The notes under the pieces: model-generated | What the model was told of the DNA's origin: nothing | The model's database searches: none | What the model saw: only the letters and a program-made list of their open reading frames with translations | Assembly: GCA_963716925.1 (NCBI GenBank) | Contig: CAVQUX010000014.1 | Location: 1-64,000, forward strand | Reading direction: 5' to 3' | Source of the DNA: DAISKN01 sp963716925 | GTDB taxonomy: Bacteria; Acidobacteriota; Vicinamibacteria; Marinacidobacterales; SMYC01 | Length of the DNA stretch: 64,000 nt | In this document: piece after piece, positions 28,488-38,603 of the stretch | How the letters are laid out: every line of letters begins with the position of its first letter | Position numbering within the stretch: position 1 is the stretch's first letter | Program-made: the position numbers and the translations under genes

Positions 28488-31400
28488 ATTGACCGGCATG
28501 TGGATTCGCTGGATGACCCCGTTCCTGGTGGCGATGCCCGTCACCCTGGCCGCTCAGGATCTGACGAAAGAGAGCTACGACCAGCTCCGCTTCCGGCACA
28601 TCGGACCCGTCGGAAATCGCACGATCTCGGTCGCGGGGATCGCTTCCGACGAAACGACCTATTTCGTCGGTGCGGCTTCTGGCGGCATCTGGAAGACGGA
28701 GGACGCGGGGCTCACCTGGAAGCCGATCTTCGACAAGGAGCCGGTGCACGCCATCGGCGCCCTCGCGGTCGCGCCCTCCGATCCGAAGATCGTCTGGGCG
28801 GGAACCGGCGAGACCTTCATCCGCTCGAACGTCTCCATCGGAAACGGCGTCTGGAAATCGATGGACGGCGGCGAGTCCTGGAAGCACATGGGGCTCGAGG
28901 GCACGGGCCGCATCGGCAGGATGATCGTGCATCCTCAGGATCCGGACATCGTCTACGCGGCGGTCCTCGGGCACGGCTACGCCGCGCAGCCGGAGAAGGG
29001 CGTCTACCGCACGAAGGACGGCGGGAAGACCTGGGAGCGCGTCCTCTTCGTCGACGAAAAGACCGGCGCCTCGGATCTCGTCATGGACCCGCGAAACCCG
29101 CGGACGCTCTTCGCGGGGATGTGGCAGCTCGAGATCAAGACGTGGGGACGGGAGAGCGGCGGTCCGGGGAGTGGAATCTTCGTTACGCGCGACGGCGGAG
29201 ACACCTGGACCCGACTTCAGGGAAACGGGCTTCCCAAGCTCCCCGTCGGCAAAATAGCGCTCTGCATGACGCCGCGGGATCCCAATCGCATCTACGCTCT
29301 CATCGAGACCGGTGACGGCGTTCCCTCCCACGGCGAGGAGACCGAAAGCGGGGAGCTCTGGCGCTCCGAGGACGGCGGAAGCCGGTGGGCGATCGTGAGC
29401 CACGACCGGAACCTCGCGGGCCGGAGCGCCTACTACTCCCGCTGCGCCGTAGCGACCGACGACGCCGACGAGGTTTATTTCCTCGCGGCGTCCTACTACC
29501 GCAGCCTCGACGGCGGCAAGACCTCGATGGATGCGGAGGCATCGAGTGCTTCGTTCACTTCACCGGGCTGGGATCACCACGACATGTGGATCGATCCGTC
29601 GAACGCGGACCGGATGGCGGTAGCCCACGACGGAGGGATCTCGATTTCCGAGAACCGCGGAAAGAGCTGGCTCAAGGTCCAGCTTCCGCTCGCCCAGATG
29701 TACCACGTCACCGTGGACGACCAGATCCCTTATTACGTCTACGGAAACCGACAGGACGGGCCCTCGTTCCGCGGGCCGAGCAACAGCCGGACAGGAGGAG
29801 GATTCGGCGCCACCGGCATCGCCCGGGGGATGTGGCATTCGGTCGGCGGCGGCGAGAGCGGCTTCGCGACCCCCGATCCCGTCGATCCCGACGTCATCTG
29901 GTCGAGCGCCTCCGGCGCCGGCGCGCGCGGAGGCATCGTCGTTCGCTATCGCGAGTCGACGCGGCAGTACCGCCAGGTCGAGGTCTGGCCCGAGTCGACG
30001 GGAGGCTGGCCCGCAGCCGATCTCAAGTATCGTTTCCAGTGGACGTTTCCCGTCCTGGTCTCTCCCCACGATCACGAGACGGTCTTCGTCACCAGCCAGC
30101 ACGTGCACCGCACCACGAACGGCGGCCAGAGCTGGGAGGTCATCAGCCCCGACCTCACGACCAACGACAAATCCAAGCAAGTCATCTCCGGCGGGCTCAC
30201 CCCCGACAACATCGGGGTCGAGTACTGCTGCGTCCTATACGCCTTCGACGAATCCCCGATCCAGAAGGGCGTCTACTGGGCGGGCTCGAACGACGGCCTC
30301 GTCCACGTGAGCCGGGATTCCGGAGGCACCTGGACCAACGTCACCAGGAACATTCCCGGTCTTCCGCCCCTCGGAACGGTGCGGAACATCGACGCCTCGA
30401 AGTGGGACGCGGGCAAGGCGTACGTCACTTTCGATTTCCACGAAGTCGGGAACTTCGAGCCTTTCGTCTACAAGACCGAGGACTTCGGGGCCTCCTGGGT
30501 CAAGATCACGAACGGTATCGAAGGCTACCCGCTCAGCTACGCTCGGAACATCCGCGAAGATCCCGTCCGGCGCGGCCTCCTGTACCTGGGAACCGAGAAC
30601 GCCCTCTACGTCTCCTTCGACGACGGCGGGCGCTGGCAGTCTCTCCAGAACAATCTTCCCTCGACCCCGATGTACTGGATCGAGGTCCAGGAGCATTTCA
30701 ACGATCTGGTGATCGGCACCTACGGCCGAGGCTTCTGGATCCTCGACGACCTGACGCCGCTCCAGCAGCTCACCTCCGAGGTTTCGGGAAAGGATGCCCA
30801 CCTTTTCTCGCCGCGCGATGCCTACCGCTTCCAGCCGATCACCGCTCCCATGACGATGTTCGACGACCCCTCCGCCGGGGAAGACCCGCGGTACGGCGCC
30901 TCCATCAACTACTGGCTCTCCAAAGCGCCCGAGGGCGACGTCAAGGTCCGCATCGAGAACCCGAAGGGCGAGACGGTGAAAACGCTCGACGGTACCAAGC
31001 ACGCGGGGGTGAACCGGATTCAATGGGATCTCGAGGGCGAGCCTTCGACGCAGATCAAGCTCCGGATGAAGCCGCTCTACGCCGACTGGGTGGAGATGGG
31101 AAACGAAGGCTTCCGCGCGGCCGCCGTGGGGCGAATCTCGATCCTGCAGCCGCCGGGGGAGTATTCGATCGTGCTCGTCGTCGCGGGGAAGGACTACCGG
31201 CGGAGCCTCCGGGTCCTCAAGGACCCGCACTCCGAAGGAACGGAGGAGGATATCCGGCTCCAGACCGAGATGATGGAGGAGCTGCGGAAGGAATTGAGCG
31301 AGACGGCTTCATCCATCAACCGCATCGAGTGGCTGCGGAAGCAGCTCCAGGATCTCCGGTCGGTGGTGAAGGAGCTCGGGGCGAAGGACTCGGCGGCCGT

Positions 31401-31719
31401 CGTCGACGGCGCCCTCGAGCTCGACAGCGCGCTCGTTACCCTCGAGGAGAAGCTCTACGAGCTCAAGGTCACCGACAAAGGACAGGATCGGGTCCGGTGG
31501 CCGACGATGCTCGCGGGAAGAATCGCCTACCTCGCGAACGCGGTGAGCGTCTCCGACTTTCGCCCCGCGGACCAGCACCGCGAGGTTCACCAGGCTCTGA
31601 AGGAAAGGCTTCGTACTTACCAGCAGGAGCTCGACTCGCTGTTCGAGAACGAGATTCCGGCTTTCAACCGCACCCTGAGGGATCGCAATCTCCCCACGGT
31701 GCTCACGGGAGAAGAGTGA
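28480..31719 (+). CDS. Large exported BNR/VPS10-like beta-propeller protein
   Basis: From ATG 28480 the protein has 1,079 residues: a signal peptide (WMTPFLVAMPVTLAAQ), then many BNR/Asp-box units such as GGIWKTEDAGLTWKP, GVWKSMDGGESWKHM, GVYRTKDGGKTWERV and VHVSRDSGGTWTNV, forming one or two sortilin/VPS10-type propellers. After about residue 760 comes a FlgD-like beta segment (VKVRIENPKGETVKTLDG) and a helical C-terminus rich in Glu and Lys. Such proteins are abundant in Acidobacteriota and often called glycosyl hydrolases, but no sialidase catalytic residues were identified. Probably periplasmic or surface-exposed. Confidence 0.85.
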   Translation: MNKLTGMWIRWMTPFLVAMPVTLAAQDLTKESYDQLRFRHIGPVGNRTISVAGIASDETTYFVGAASGGIWKTEDAGLTWKPIFDKEPVHAIGALAVAPSDPKIVWAGTGETFIRSNVSIGNGVWKSMDGGESWKHMGLEGTGRIGRMIVHPQDPDIVYAAVLGHGYAAQPEKGVYRTKDGGKTWERVLFVDEKTGASDLVMDPRNPRTLFAGMWQLEIKTWGRESGGPGSGIFVTRDGGDTWTRLQGNGLPKLPVGKIALCMTPRDPNRIYALIETGDGVPSHGEETESGELWRSEDGGSRWAIVSHDRNLAGRSAYYSRCAVATDDADEVYFLAASYYRSLDGGKTSMDAEASSASFTSPGWDHHDMWIDPSNADRMAVAHDGGISISENRGKSWLKVQLPLAQMYHVTVDDQIPYYVYGNRQDGPSFRGPSNSRTGGGFGATGIARGMWHSVGGGESGFATPDPVDPDVIWSSASGAGARGGIVVRYRESTRQYRQVEVWPESTGGWPAADLKYRFQWTFPVLVSPHDHETVFVTSQHVHRTTNGGQSWEVISPDLTTNDKSKQVISGGLTPDNIGVEYCCVLYAFDESPIQKGVYWAGSNDGLVHVSRDSGGTWTNVTRNIPGLPPLGTVRNIDASKWDAGKAYVTFDFHEVGNFEPFVYKTEDFGASWVKITNGIEGYPLSYARNIREDPVRRGLLYLGTENALYVSFDDGGRWQSLQNNLPSTPMYWIEVQEHFNDLVIGTYGRGFWILDDLTPLQQLTSEVSGKDAHLFSPRDAYRFQPITAPMTMFDDPSAGEDPRYGASINYWLSKAPEGDVKVRIENPKGETVKTLDGTKHAGVNRIQWDLEGEPSTQIKLRMKPLYADWVEMGNEGFRAAAVGRISILQPPGEYSIVLVVAGKDYRRSLRVLKDPHSEGTEEDIRLQTEMMEELRKELSETASSINRIEWLRKQLQDLRSVVKELGAKDSAAVVDGALELDSALVTLEEKLYELKVTDKGQDRVRWPTMLAGRIAYLANAVSVSDFRPADQHREVHQALKERLRTYQQELDSLFENEIPAFNRTLRDRNLPTVLTGEE

Positions 31720-32240
31720 TGCAGATCGATAGACCGAAGGAGAACGAGTACGCGCCGTTCTATGCCGGCTACGTCGGGAGAGTGCCGGAGAAGGAGATCC
31801 TGGAAGCCCTCCGCGAACAACCGAAAGCGCTGAAGCGGATCGCGGACTCTCTCACCGCCGACAAGGAGCGCTTCCGCTATGCTCCGGACAAATGGAGCGT
31901 GCGCGAGCTCTTCGGACACCTGGTCGACGCCGAGAGGTTCTTCGGTCATCGGGCGTTCTGCGTCAGCCGGGGAGACAAGAACCCGCTCCCCGGCTGGGAC
32001 GAGAACGAGTACGTCGCGGGCTCGAGCTACGACGCCCGACCTCTCGCAGAGCTGGTGAAGGATTTCTCACTTCTACGCGAGGCGAACTCCCGGCTCTTCG
32101 AGAGTCTCGATGCCGCCACCTGGCCGCGCGAAGGCGTCGCCAACGGCGCCAAGGTCACGGTGCGCGCCCTCGCCTACATCATGACCGGCCACGCCCGGCA
32201 CCACCTCGCGGTGCTGAAGGAGCGCTACGGGATCGGTTGA
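31719..32240 (+). CDS. DinB-family four-helix protein
   Basis: A 173-residue protein of the DinB/YfiT type. The first metal-ligand histidine lies in SVRELFGHLVDAERFF and the other two in ITGHARHHLAVL-like sequence near the end (MTGHARHHLAVLKERYG), the usual HxxxH pattern. Members are metal-binding thiol transferases or hydrolases. The ATG at 31719 overlaps the BNR stop by one base (TGATG), so it is coupled to that gene. The 3' end lies over the extended C-terminus of the convergent oxygenase. Confidence 0.85.
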   Translation: MQIDRPKENEYAPFYAGYVGRVPEKEILEALREQPKALKRIADSLTADKERFRYAPDKWSVRELFGHLVDAERFFGHRAFCVSRGDKNPLPGWDENEYVAGSSYDARPLAELVKDFSLLREANSRLFESLDAATWPREGVANGAKVTVRALAYIMTGHARHHLAVLKERYGIG

Positions 32241-32849
32241 GAGTCGCCGCCTCGTGAACCAGCCCGTGGCGGCGAGCCGCTCGCGGCGGGACGGCAGCAC
32301 TTCGTGGTGGAACCGTTCGCTGAGAAAGCACACCAGCGTGCCGCCCACCGGAAGCACGTCTTCGAACGGCGCCGACCACGGCGATTCGAGGTAGAGCCTC
32401 AGTACGCCCTCGTCTTCCGGGGTCCAGTCCGGGTTCAGGTAGAGGCTCGTGGAGAGCACGCGATCTCCCTCGTCTCGGAACTGGTCGAGATGACATCGGT
32501 AGCTCGCTCCGGGAGGGTAGAGCGCGAGGTGGGCCTCGAGACCGAAGAGCCCGAGGGTGAGCTCTCGGTTCAACGATTGTCGCAGACGCTCCATGAGCTC
32601 GAAGTAGCGCCTCTCGGAGGGAGTGGCTCCCGGTGGATCGAGCCACATCACGAAGTCCTCGCGCACTTCGGGGCGAATCCGATGGCCCGCGCCTCGGCCG
32701 ATACCCGCGCGTCGAAACTCGCCGGCTTCGTACGAGACCTTCGCTTCGCGGTGCCAGACCTCGATTTCGCTTCGATCGAGAAACAGCGGCTCGACGGCCC
32801 ATCCCCGCTCGGCGATTCGCGCGGGGAGAGTCTCTAGACCGGAAGCCAT
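32073..32849 (-). CDS. 2OG-Fe(II) oxygenase (prolyl-4-hydroxylase type), C-terminus extended
   Basis: The double-stranded beta-helix core holds the iron motif H-x-D in SYRCHLDQF, the distal His in SERFHHEVLP and the 2-oxoglutarate Arg in SRRERLAATGW. The fold should end at GWFTRR, about 190 residues in. Instead the frame runs on for ~70 residues with unusual composition, lying antisense over the last 168 nt of the DinB gene. The true stop may have been lost or hidden by a base error. The ATG at 32849 overlaps the next oxygenase gene by 16 nt. Substrate unknown. Confidence 0.8.
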   Translation of the reverse strand: MASGLETLPARIAERGWAVEPLFLDRSEIEVWHREAKVSYEAGEFRRAGIGRGAGHRIRPEVREDFVMWLDPPGATPSERRYFELMERLRQSLNRELTLGLFGLEAHLALYPPGASYRCHLDQFRDEGDRVLSTSLYLNPDWTPEDEGVLRLYLESPWSAPFEDVLPVGGTLVCFLSERFHHEVLPSRRERLAATGWFTRRRLSTDPVALLQHREVVPGVAGHDVGEGAHRDLGAVGDAFARPGGGIETLEEPGVRLA

Positions 32850-33448
32850 TTCTTCAGGCGCGCCGAGAAACGGTGGCGGCGCTCCTCGTGCCGTACCACG
32901 CTCTCGTCCGTCACCCAGTTGAGCTGAAGGGCGCGCCGCTCGCCGACGTAAGGCGTGTGCCCGTGCCAGGCGTTGTCGGTGCAGCGGAAGAAGACCGCTG
33001 TCCCGGCCTCCGGCGGAATCTCCACGAAGTAGTCGTCGAGGCTGGACGAGGACCGGAGAAGACGAAGCCGGCCGCCCTCGTCCTTCCATCCCGGGTTCAG
33101 GTACAGGAGCACGGTCACGATCTTCGTCTCGGTGTCGGTGTGGATGCGGCCGTCCTTGGCTCTGGCCTGCCCGCGCACGGTGATCATCGTCGGCCTTCCT
33201 TCGAGGTCGATCGCGAACTTCTCCGCCACCGCCGCCCGGAGCTCGGGCCCGCGAAGCTCCGCGAGAAGACTGGCGAAAGCCGGACCGAACGAAAGCTCGC
33301 TCTCGGGGAAGCTTCCGCCCTTCTCGATCGCCGGGAAACCGGAAATCACGGCGTCGAGCGCGGGGGCGGCGAGAAAACCGGAGACCACGATATGCTCGAA
33401 AGGCTCCCGCACGGGCGGCGTCCTCCGAAGCCTTTCGTAGTCGATCAT
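32834..33448 (-). CDS. 2OG-Fe(II) oxygenase
   Basis: A 204-residue dioxygenase distinct from its neighbour. H-x-D is in DGRIHTDTETKIVT, the distal His is in DNAWHGHTPYVG and the Arg binding 2-oxoglutarate in GERRALQLNWV. The LLYLNPGW element is typical of the prolyl-hydroxylase-like group found in polysaccharide and LPS gene clusters. The ATG overlaps the stop of the heptosyltransferase-like gene as ATGA, linking it to cell-envelope glycan synthesis. It should hydroxylate a protein or a sugar-linked substrate; which one is unknown. Confidence 0.85.
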   Translation of the reverse strand: MIDYERLRRTPPVREPFEHIVVSGFLAAPALDAVISGFPAIEKGGSFPESELSFGPAFASLLAELRGPELRAAVAEKFAIDLEGRPTMITVRGQARAKDGRIHTDTETKIVTVLLYLNPGWKDEGGRLRLLRSSSSLDDYFVEIPPEAGTAVFFRCTDNAWHGHTPYVGERRALQLNWVTDESVVRHEERRHRFSARLKKWLPV

Positions 33449-34485
33449 TTCGCGGCCAGCCTCTTTCTCACCGCGCCGAGCACGTCCTCGACCTCGATGG
33501 AAGTAAGGCAGACGTTGCCGTACCCCGGGCATCGCTGCTTGTAGCAGGGCGCGCAGGCGACGTGCTTCCACACCACTACATCCCCTTCGCCGAAGGGGCC
33601 GTTTCGCGCGGGGTCGGTCGGGCCGAAGATTCCGACCGCGGGAACGCCGCAGGCGGAAGCGAGGTGAAGAGGACCGCTGTCGCCGCTGACGAAGAGCCGG
33701 GCCCTCCTTATATAAGGAACCAGCTCCCGAAGGGACGTCTTCGGCGCGAGCCGCGCCGCGCCCTCCGAGGCCTCGAGGACCTCCTGCGCCATCCCCTCTT
33801 CTCCGGGTCCCCAGACCACGAGGCTTTCGAGCTTCCACTCCCGCAGGATGGCGGATGCCAGCCGGCCGAATCTCTCCGGGCTCCATCTCTTGGTCACCCA
33901 GGAGCCCCCCGGATTCAGCAGGACGTAGTCCCGAAGATTCATGCGGGCGAGCTCGACCTCGGCCGCGGCTTCGGCCGCCGGGGAAACGGAAATGGGGAAG
34001 CGGCGATCCTGGGTATCGATGTCGAGGGCGCGCAGAAGACCGAGGTGGCGATCGATGACGTGCGGCCTCGCTCCGTTCGCGGTAACGCGCTCCGTGTAGA
34101 GAAAGGACGCCGCGCGCTCCTTGAGGTGGCCCGCCCCGAATCCGATGCGGCGGTCGCTGCGCGCGAGAAAGGCCGACACCGCGGACTTGATGGTGCCCTG
34201 GAGGTCGAGGACGAAATCGTAGCGGCGCTCACGGATCCGGGCGACCGACGCGCGGATCTCCCGCCAGGTCCGAAGGGAGAACAGCCGTCGCCTCCAGCCG
34301 AGAGTATCGACTTCGATGAGCGCGCTCACGTCGGGATTTTCTAGAAGGACTTCGCGGTGGCGGGTCTCGACGAGCCAGTCGATGCTGGCGTCGGGAAAGC
34401 GCGTCCTGAGTGCCGCGACCGCGGGAAGGGTATGCACCAGATCGCCCATGGAGCTCAGGCGGACGACGAGGATGCTCGGTCCCAC
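33445..34485 (-). CDS. Glycosyltransferase family 9 (heptosyltransferase-like)
   Basis: The 346-residue GT-B enzyme has the family-9 features: ILVVRLSSMGDLVHTLPAVA, the DFVLDLQGTIKSA segment, LLNPGGSWVTKRWSPERF for the donor phosphate, and FVSGDSGPLHLASACGVPAVGIFGPTDP. It ends with a CAPCYKQRCPGYGNVC cysteine cluster common in WaaC/WaaF relatives. It transfers ADP-heptose or a related sugar to the LPS inner core at the cytoplasmic membrane face. First gene of a three-gene leftward operon with two oxygenases. A possible promoter (TTGATT, 18 nt, TAACCT) lies in the short gap upstream. Confidence 0.9.
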   Translation of the reverse strand: MGPSILVVRLSSMGDLVHTLPAVAALRTRFPDASIDWLVETRHREVLLENPDVSALIEVDTLGWRRRLFSLRTWREIRASVARIRERRYDFVLDLQGTIKSAVSAFLARSDRRIGFGAGHLKERAASFLYTERVTANGARPHVIDRHLGLLRALDIDTQDRRFPISVSPAAEAAAEVELARMNLRDYVLLNPGGSWVTKRWSPERFGRLASAILREWKLESLVVWGPGEEGMAQEVLEASEGAARLAPKTSLRELVPYIRRARLFVSGDSGPLHLASACGVPAVGIFGPTDPARNGPFGEGDVVVWKHVACAPCYKQRCPGYGNVCLTSIEVEDVLGAVRKRLAAK

Positions 34486-34556
34486 GTTGACGAGGTTAGC
34501 GTTCGCGGGGGAGGCGAATCAAGCATAATTGGCCGAACGGCGAGTTGGATTTCCAA

Positions 34557-37500
34557 ATGCGACATCTGGCACCGACGGAATTCCTCTCCGCGAGGGTCTG
34601 GATTCTCGTCGTGGCTCTCGGCTCCATCGGCTCTTCGATGTCCGGCGAGGAGCCGGGCCAGCGGAGCTCGGCGCTCGAGCTCGAAGATGAGCTGAAGTCT
34701 GCTCTCGCCGAGCGCGATTTCGAGAGCGCGAGCCGGGCCTGCGAAGAGCTCATCGCGCTCGAGGCGGGCACGAGGGCACCTGTCGAGCTCGCGGGCATCC
34801 TCCGTCGGCTGGCGGAGATGTTTTACGCTACCGAGACGCCTCAGGGCGCCGGCCAGGCGCAAATGCTTTTCGAGAGGGCCCTGACGATGCTCGAGGAGGC
34901 TCTGGGCCGCTCCGACCCCGCGCTCTTCGAAGTCATCGTTCGGCTCGCGGATCTCCACTTCGAGCAGGGCCGATTCGAGGAATCCCTAAGGCTCGATCGC
35001 CGGGCGCTCGAGATTCGAACGAGCGCGCTCGGCGCGGGCCACCGGGACGTGGCTATCGCCGAGCGCAACCTGGGCGTGAGCATGACGCGTCTCGCGCATC
35101 TGCGGGAGGCCCGGGAGCATCTCGAGCGATCCGTTCGGATCGCCGAGCGGCTCGACCCCGCCGACCCGCGCGAAACCGCGTACTCCCTCAAGGAGCTCGC
35201 GGAGAATCTCCGGATGCAGAACCGGTACGCCGAGGCACTGCCTCTCCTCGAGAGAGCGGTCGCTCTCGCCGAAGCGAATCTCGGTCCCAGCGATCCCGAC
35301 CGCATCGAGCTCCTCATCAGCCTCTCCGGGATCTATCGGGATCTGAACCGCTTCGCCGAGTCCCAGTGGCGGCATCGACAGGCATGGGACGTCCTCCTGA
35401 GGTCGCCGGAGCCGAGCGAGCTTCTGAGGCTGTCCCTTCTCAACAACGAGGCGGAGATCCGCCGATTTCAAGGCGACGCTGCAGGCGCCGAGCGCTTCTA
35501 CCGCGACGCTCTCCGGCTTTCCGCGGAGGTTCTCCCCGAAGGGCATCCCTGGCGCGCCACGTACATGAACCAGCTCGCGCTCCTTCTCCTCGAGCACAAG
35601 AGGTACGAAGAAGCGGAACCGCTCCTCGTCGAGGCACTCGGGGTCCGCACCCGGGCTCTCGGGTCGGACCATCCGGAGCTGGCCGACACCTACATCGAGC
35701 TCGGCGAGCTCTATGCGGCATCGGGCCGCGCGAAGATGGCTCTCGAGTCTTTACAGACAGCCATTTCCATCCGCGAGCGCCGACTGGGAACGAAGCATCC
35801 GGAGGTGGCGACGGCCCTGGTCGCTCTGGCCGAGACCCTCGAGTCGGGCGAATCGCAGCGGGAGATCCTCGATCGAGCGGTCTCGATCCTCCGGGAAACG
35901 CCCGCCGAGCCGAGGACTCTGGCTCGCGCCCTGTCGCTGCGCTCTCGCCTGCCCGGGCCGGGGCAAATCCAGGATCTCACGGAATCTCTGAGCATCGTGG
36001 AGCGATTGAGGCCCGAGGCGGGCGGGTCGGAGTTGACGCGGTCGCGTTTTCTCGGCTCCTACCTCGACGACTACAACCGTAGGGTCGTCCTCGCTCTCGA
36101 GGCCGGCGACCCCGGGACGGCATTCGACTACTCGGAAAAGCGGCGGTCCCGCTCGCTTCTGGATCAGATGGCTTTCACGAGAGTGGACTTGCGCGCCGGC
36201 ATCGCGCCCGTCGATCGCGCGCGCCTCGAGGAGCGCGAGGGATCGCTCGGCTCGCGCATCGCGGAGAATCGGGAACGTCTTCGCATTCTGCGGGACGGAA
36301 GGAATCACACGGAGGAAATCGCGATCGTAGAAAAGGAGCTGGACGCCAATCTTGAGGAGTTCGCCTCGCTCTACGACGAGATCAAGAATGCCAGCCGCCT
36401 CTGGCGAGGGCAGGGGGCGCTCTCCGGCGGCGGCACCGTCACGCTCTCCGAGTTTCAGGAGCGGGTGGTGGGGCGGGAGAGCCTGGCCCTGGTCTTCGTC
36501 GTCGGCCGCGAGAGCTCCTACGTGATCACCGTACCCCCCTCGGGAGAACCTCCCGCGTTTCATCGGCTCGAGATTGGCGAAGTCGACGCGCCGCTCCTCG
36601 GGGTATCCCCGGGCCCGCTGAACACCGACCGCCTCGCCAGCGTTCTCGCGCCTTCTCCCGATACGTTCAACCCGGCCCTTCCGGAAGGGCTCATAGCCGA
36701 CCTCGCGAGCCCGCCTACGCTGCCGAGCCGGAACCGGCGCATGCCGCGGCAGCTCCACGCGCTCTTCCACGTGCTGATCCCTCCGGTCGTCTGGAACCGG
36801 ATCCGCCGTCTCGAGGAGGCGATCCTCATCCCGGACGGTATCCTCTTTCAGTTGCCGTTCGATGCTCTCGTCGTCGACCCTGGGACCGGGAGTCTGGACG
36901 GGGCTCGCTACTGGCTCGACGACGGCCCGGCCATCCGATACGCGAGCTCGGCCACGCTTCTCGCGAACCTCGAACGGCGCCCCGGAACGGGCCCTCGGGA
37001 TGGGCCCGTCGCGGTTTCCGTCTCGAATCCGGCGTACGAGGCGATGCCCGATGCGCTTGCCTTCGGTTCGGCCGACGGCCGCCTGCGCCCTCTTCCGGCA
37101 ACCGCGCTGGAGACGAGCGCCATCGAGCGGGCCTTCGGCGACGCCCGCGTGAAGGTTCTCCAGGGGTCGGAAGCCACCGAGCCCCGCGTTCGCGCAGCAC
37201 TCCAGGGGCCGCCGTTCGTGCACCTCGGCACGCACGGACTCGTCGACCCCTCCGCCCGGACGCTTTTCGCTTCCCTCGCGCTCTCCCCGCCGCAGGAAGA
37301 TCCGGAGCACGGACGACGACGGCTGGCTCGAGCTCTTCGAGATTTACGGGCTTCAGCTGGACGCCGAGCTCGCCGTTCTCTCCGCATGCTCCACTCGAGC
37401 CGGAAGCCTCGTGGCAGGCGAAGGCGTCTTCGCCCTTTCGAGGGGATTCCTGGGAGCCGGGGCGCGGCGGGTCATCGCGAGCCTCTGGCAGGTCGAGGAC

Positions 37501-37662
37501 GAGTCCACCGCGGCTCTCGTCGCGTCTCTGTTCGCGCGGATCGGCAGCGCGCCGCAGGGCTATGCTCGTCTCCTCGTCGACGCCAAGCGCTCGTTGCGGG
37601 AGCGCGAGGAATGGGCTGCCCCTTTCTTCTGGGCGCCGTTCGTGCTCGACGGCGCCCGCTAG
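34557..37662 (+). CDS. TPR-CHAT caspase-like protease, exported, with a one-base frameshift
   Basis: About 1,034 residues. A hydrophobic leader (VWILVVALGSIGSS) is followed by some ten TPR-like repeats to residue ~450 (for example EEAEPLLVEALGVRTRALG and RFEESLRLDRRALEIR), a coiled linker and a CHAT domain. The catalytic His is in HLGTHG (residue 893). The Cys is in LSACSTRAG (about 944), but in the next frame: an extra G near 37311 breaks the run, and dropping it gives PEHDDDGWLELFEIYG. CHAT proteins are caspase-like peptidases, here probably periplasmic with TPRs for substrate or partner binding. ATG 34557 is preferred over TTG 34545. Confidence 0.87.
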
Positions 37663-37681
37663 GCGCCAACCCGCCGCCCCA

Positions 37682-38445
37682 CTACTTCCCAGGGTTGAGG
37701 TCGAAGGAAGTCGAAAGCGCGGGCTCCCCCGCCTGGCCGAAACCCGTGACTTTCCACTGGAAATCGAGGACATATGTTTGGCCAGCGACCAGACGGGTCA
37801 CTTTGAAGCTCGCCGAGGCGCAGCGGACCTCACCCACCACGGGTCGGAACTGACGCGCCAGGACCAGGTTGCCCTCTGCCTCGTCCAACTCCGCTCCCGC
37901 GAAGCGCCAGCGGCTCTCGGTTTCGCTCCGGTTGGAAAAATCGTCCACGAACGGTATGGCGAGCGTGAACGGACGTTTCGCGGGTGCGACGGTTCGGTCG
38001 AAAGTCGAACCGACGGAGAGCGTCGGAAACGGATCGACGACGTTGAAGTAGCATCCGAATTCCGTCGGCGAACGGCGGCCCGCTGGTGGCTCAAGAAGAT
38101 GTCCTCGCGGACGACGGCCACGTCGTCGATCCGGACCTCGACCGTCTCGCCGATCGCGTCGAAGTCGCTCAGACCGTCGATGAGCGCGGAGTTGCGATCG
38201 CAGGCGAGAAATGTGACGGCGGCTCTCGGACCCTCGGCCACGAACGTCAGACCCTCGTGAACCCGGGGAGTGCTCGAGGGATCCGGGACTCCCTGGCCGT
38301 TGACGAGATCGACCTCCCACCCGAGGTGGATCGGACAGGTAGTCCCCTCGGGAAAATTGCGAGGGTTCTTGCGCTCCTGGGCGAGCGCGAGGACGGAGAG
38401 CACGGAAAGCAGGGCCAAAACCAGGAACAGACGTGAGATGCGCAT
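37682..38445 (-). CDS. Exported protein of unknown function, with a frameshift
   Basis: The ATG at 38445 follows a strong GGGAGG site and opens a clear signal peptide (LFLVLALLSVLSVLALA). The mature part is beta-rich: CPIHLGWEVDLVNGQG, GLTFVAEGPRAAVTFLACD. Near 38070-38095 one base appears missing; the adjacent frame continues SPTEFGCYFNVVDPFPTLSV ... FTLAIPFVDDFSNRSE ... TYVLDFQWKV and ends FDLNPGK at 37682, for ~254 residues. No family is recognised. It lies tail to tail with the CHAT gene and back to back with the ECF sigma gene, so it may be a target or sensor of that block. Confidence 0.65.
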
Positions 38446-38603
38446 TTTTCCTCCCAATCTCGTCGCTTCCGACTTGAAGCTTTCCAAGCGGAAGGATATT
38501 GGTCGACCCGAAAGCAGGTGTCAACCTGATGCCTCGGTGGCATTCGCTTACAATACGCGGAGGCGAGAGTCCTTTCGGCTCATGCCGGGAAAGGTTCTTG
38601 CAC

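Noticed and set aside
34545..34547. TTG as the CHAT gene start
   Set aside because: The ATG 12 nt later gives a better signal-peptide start, and neither has a clear ribosome-binding site.
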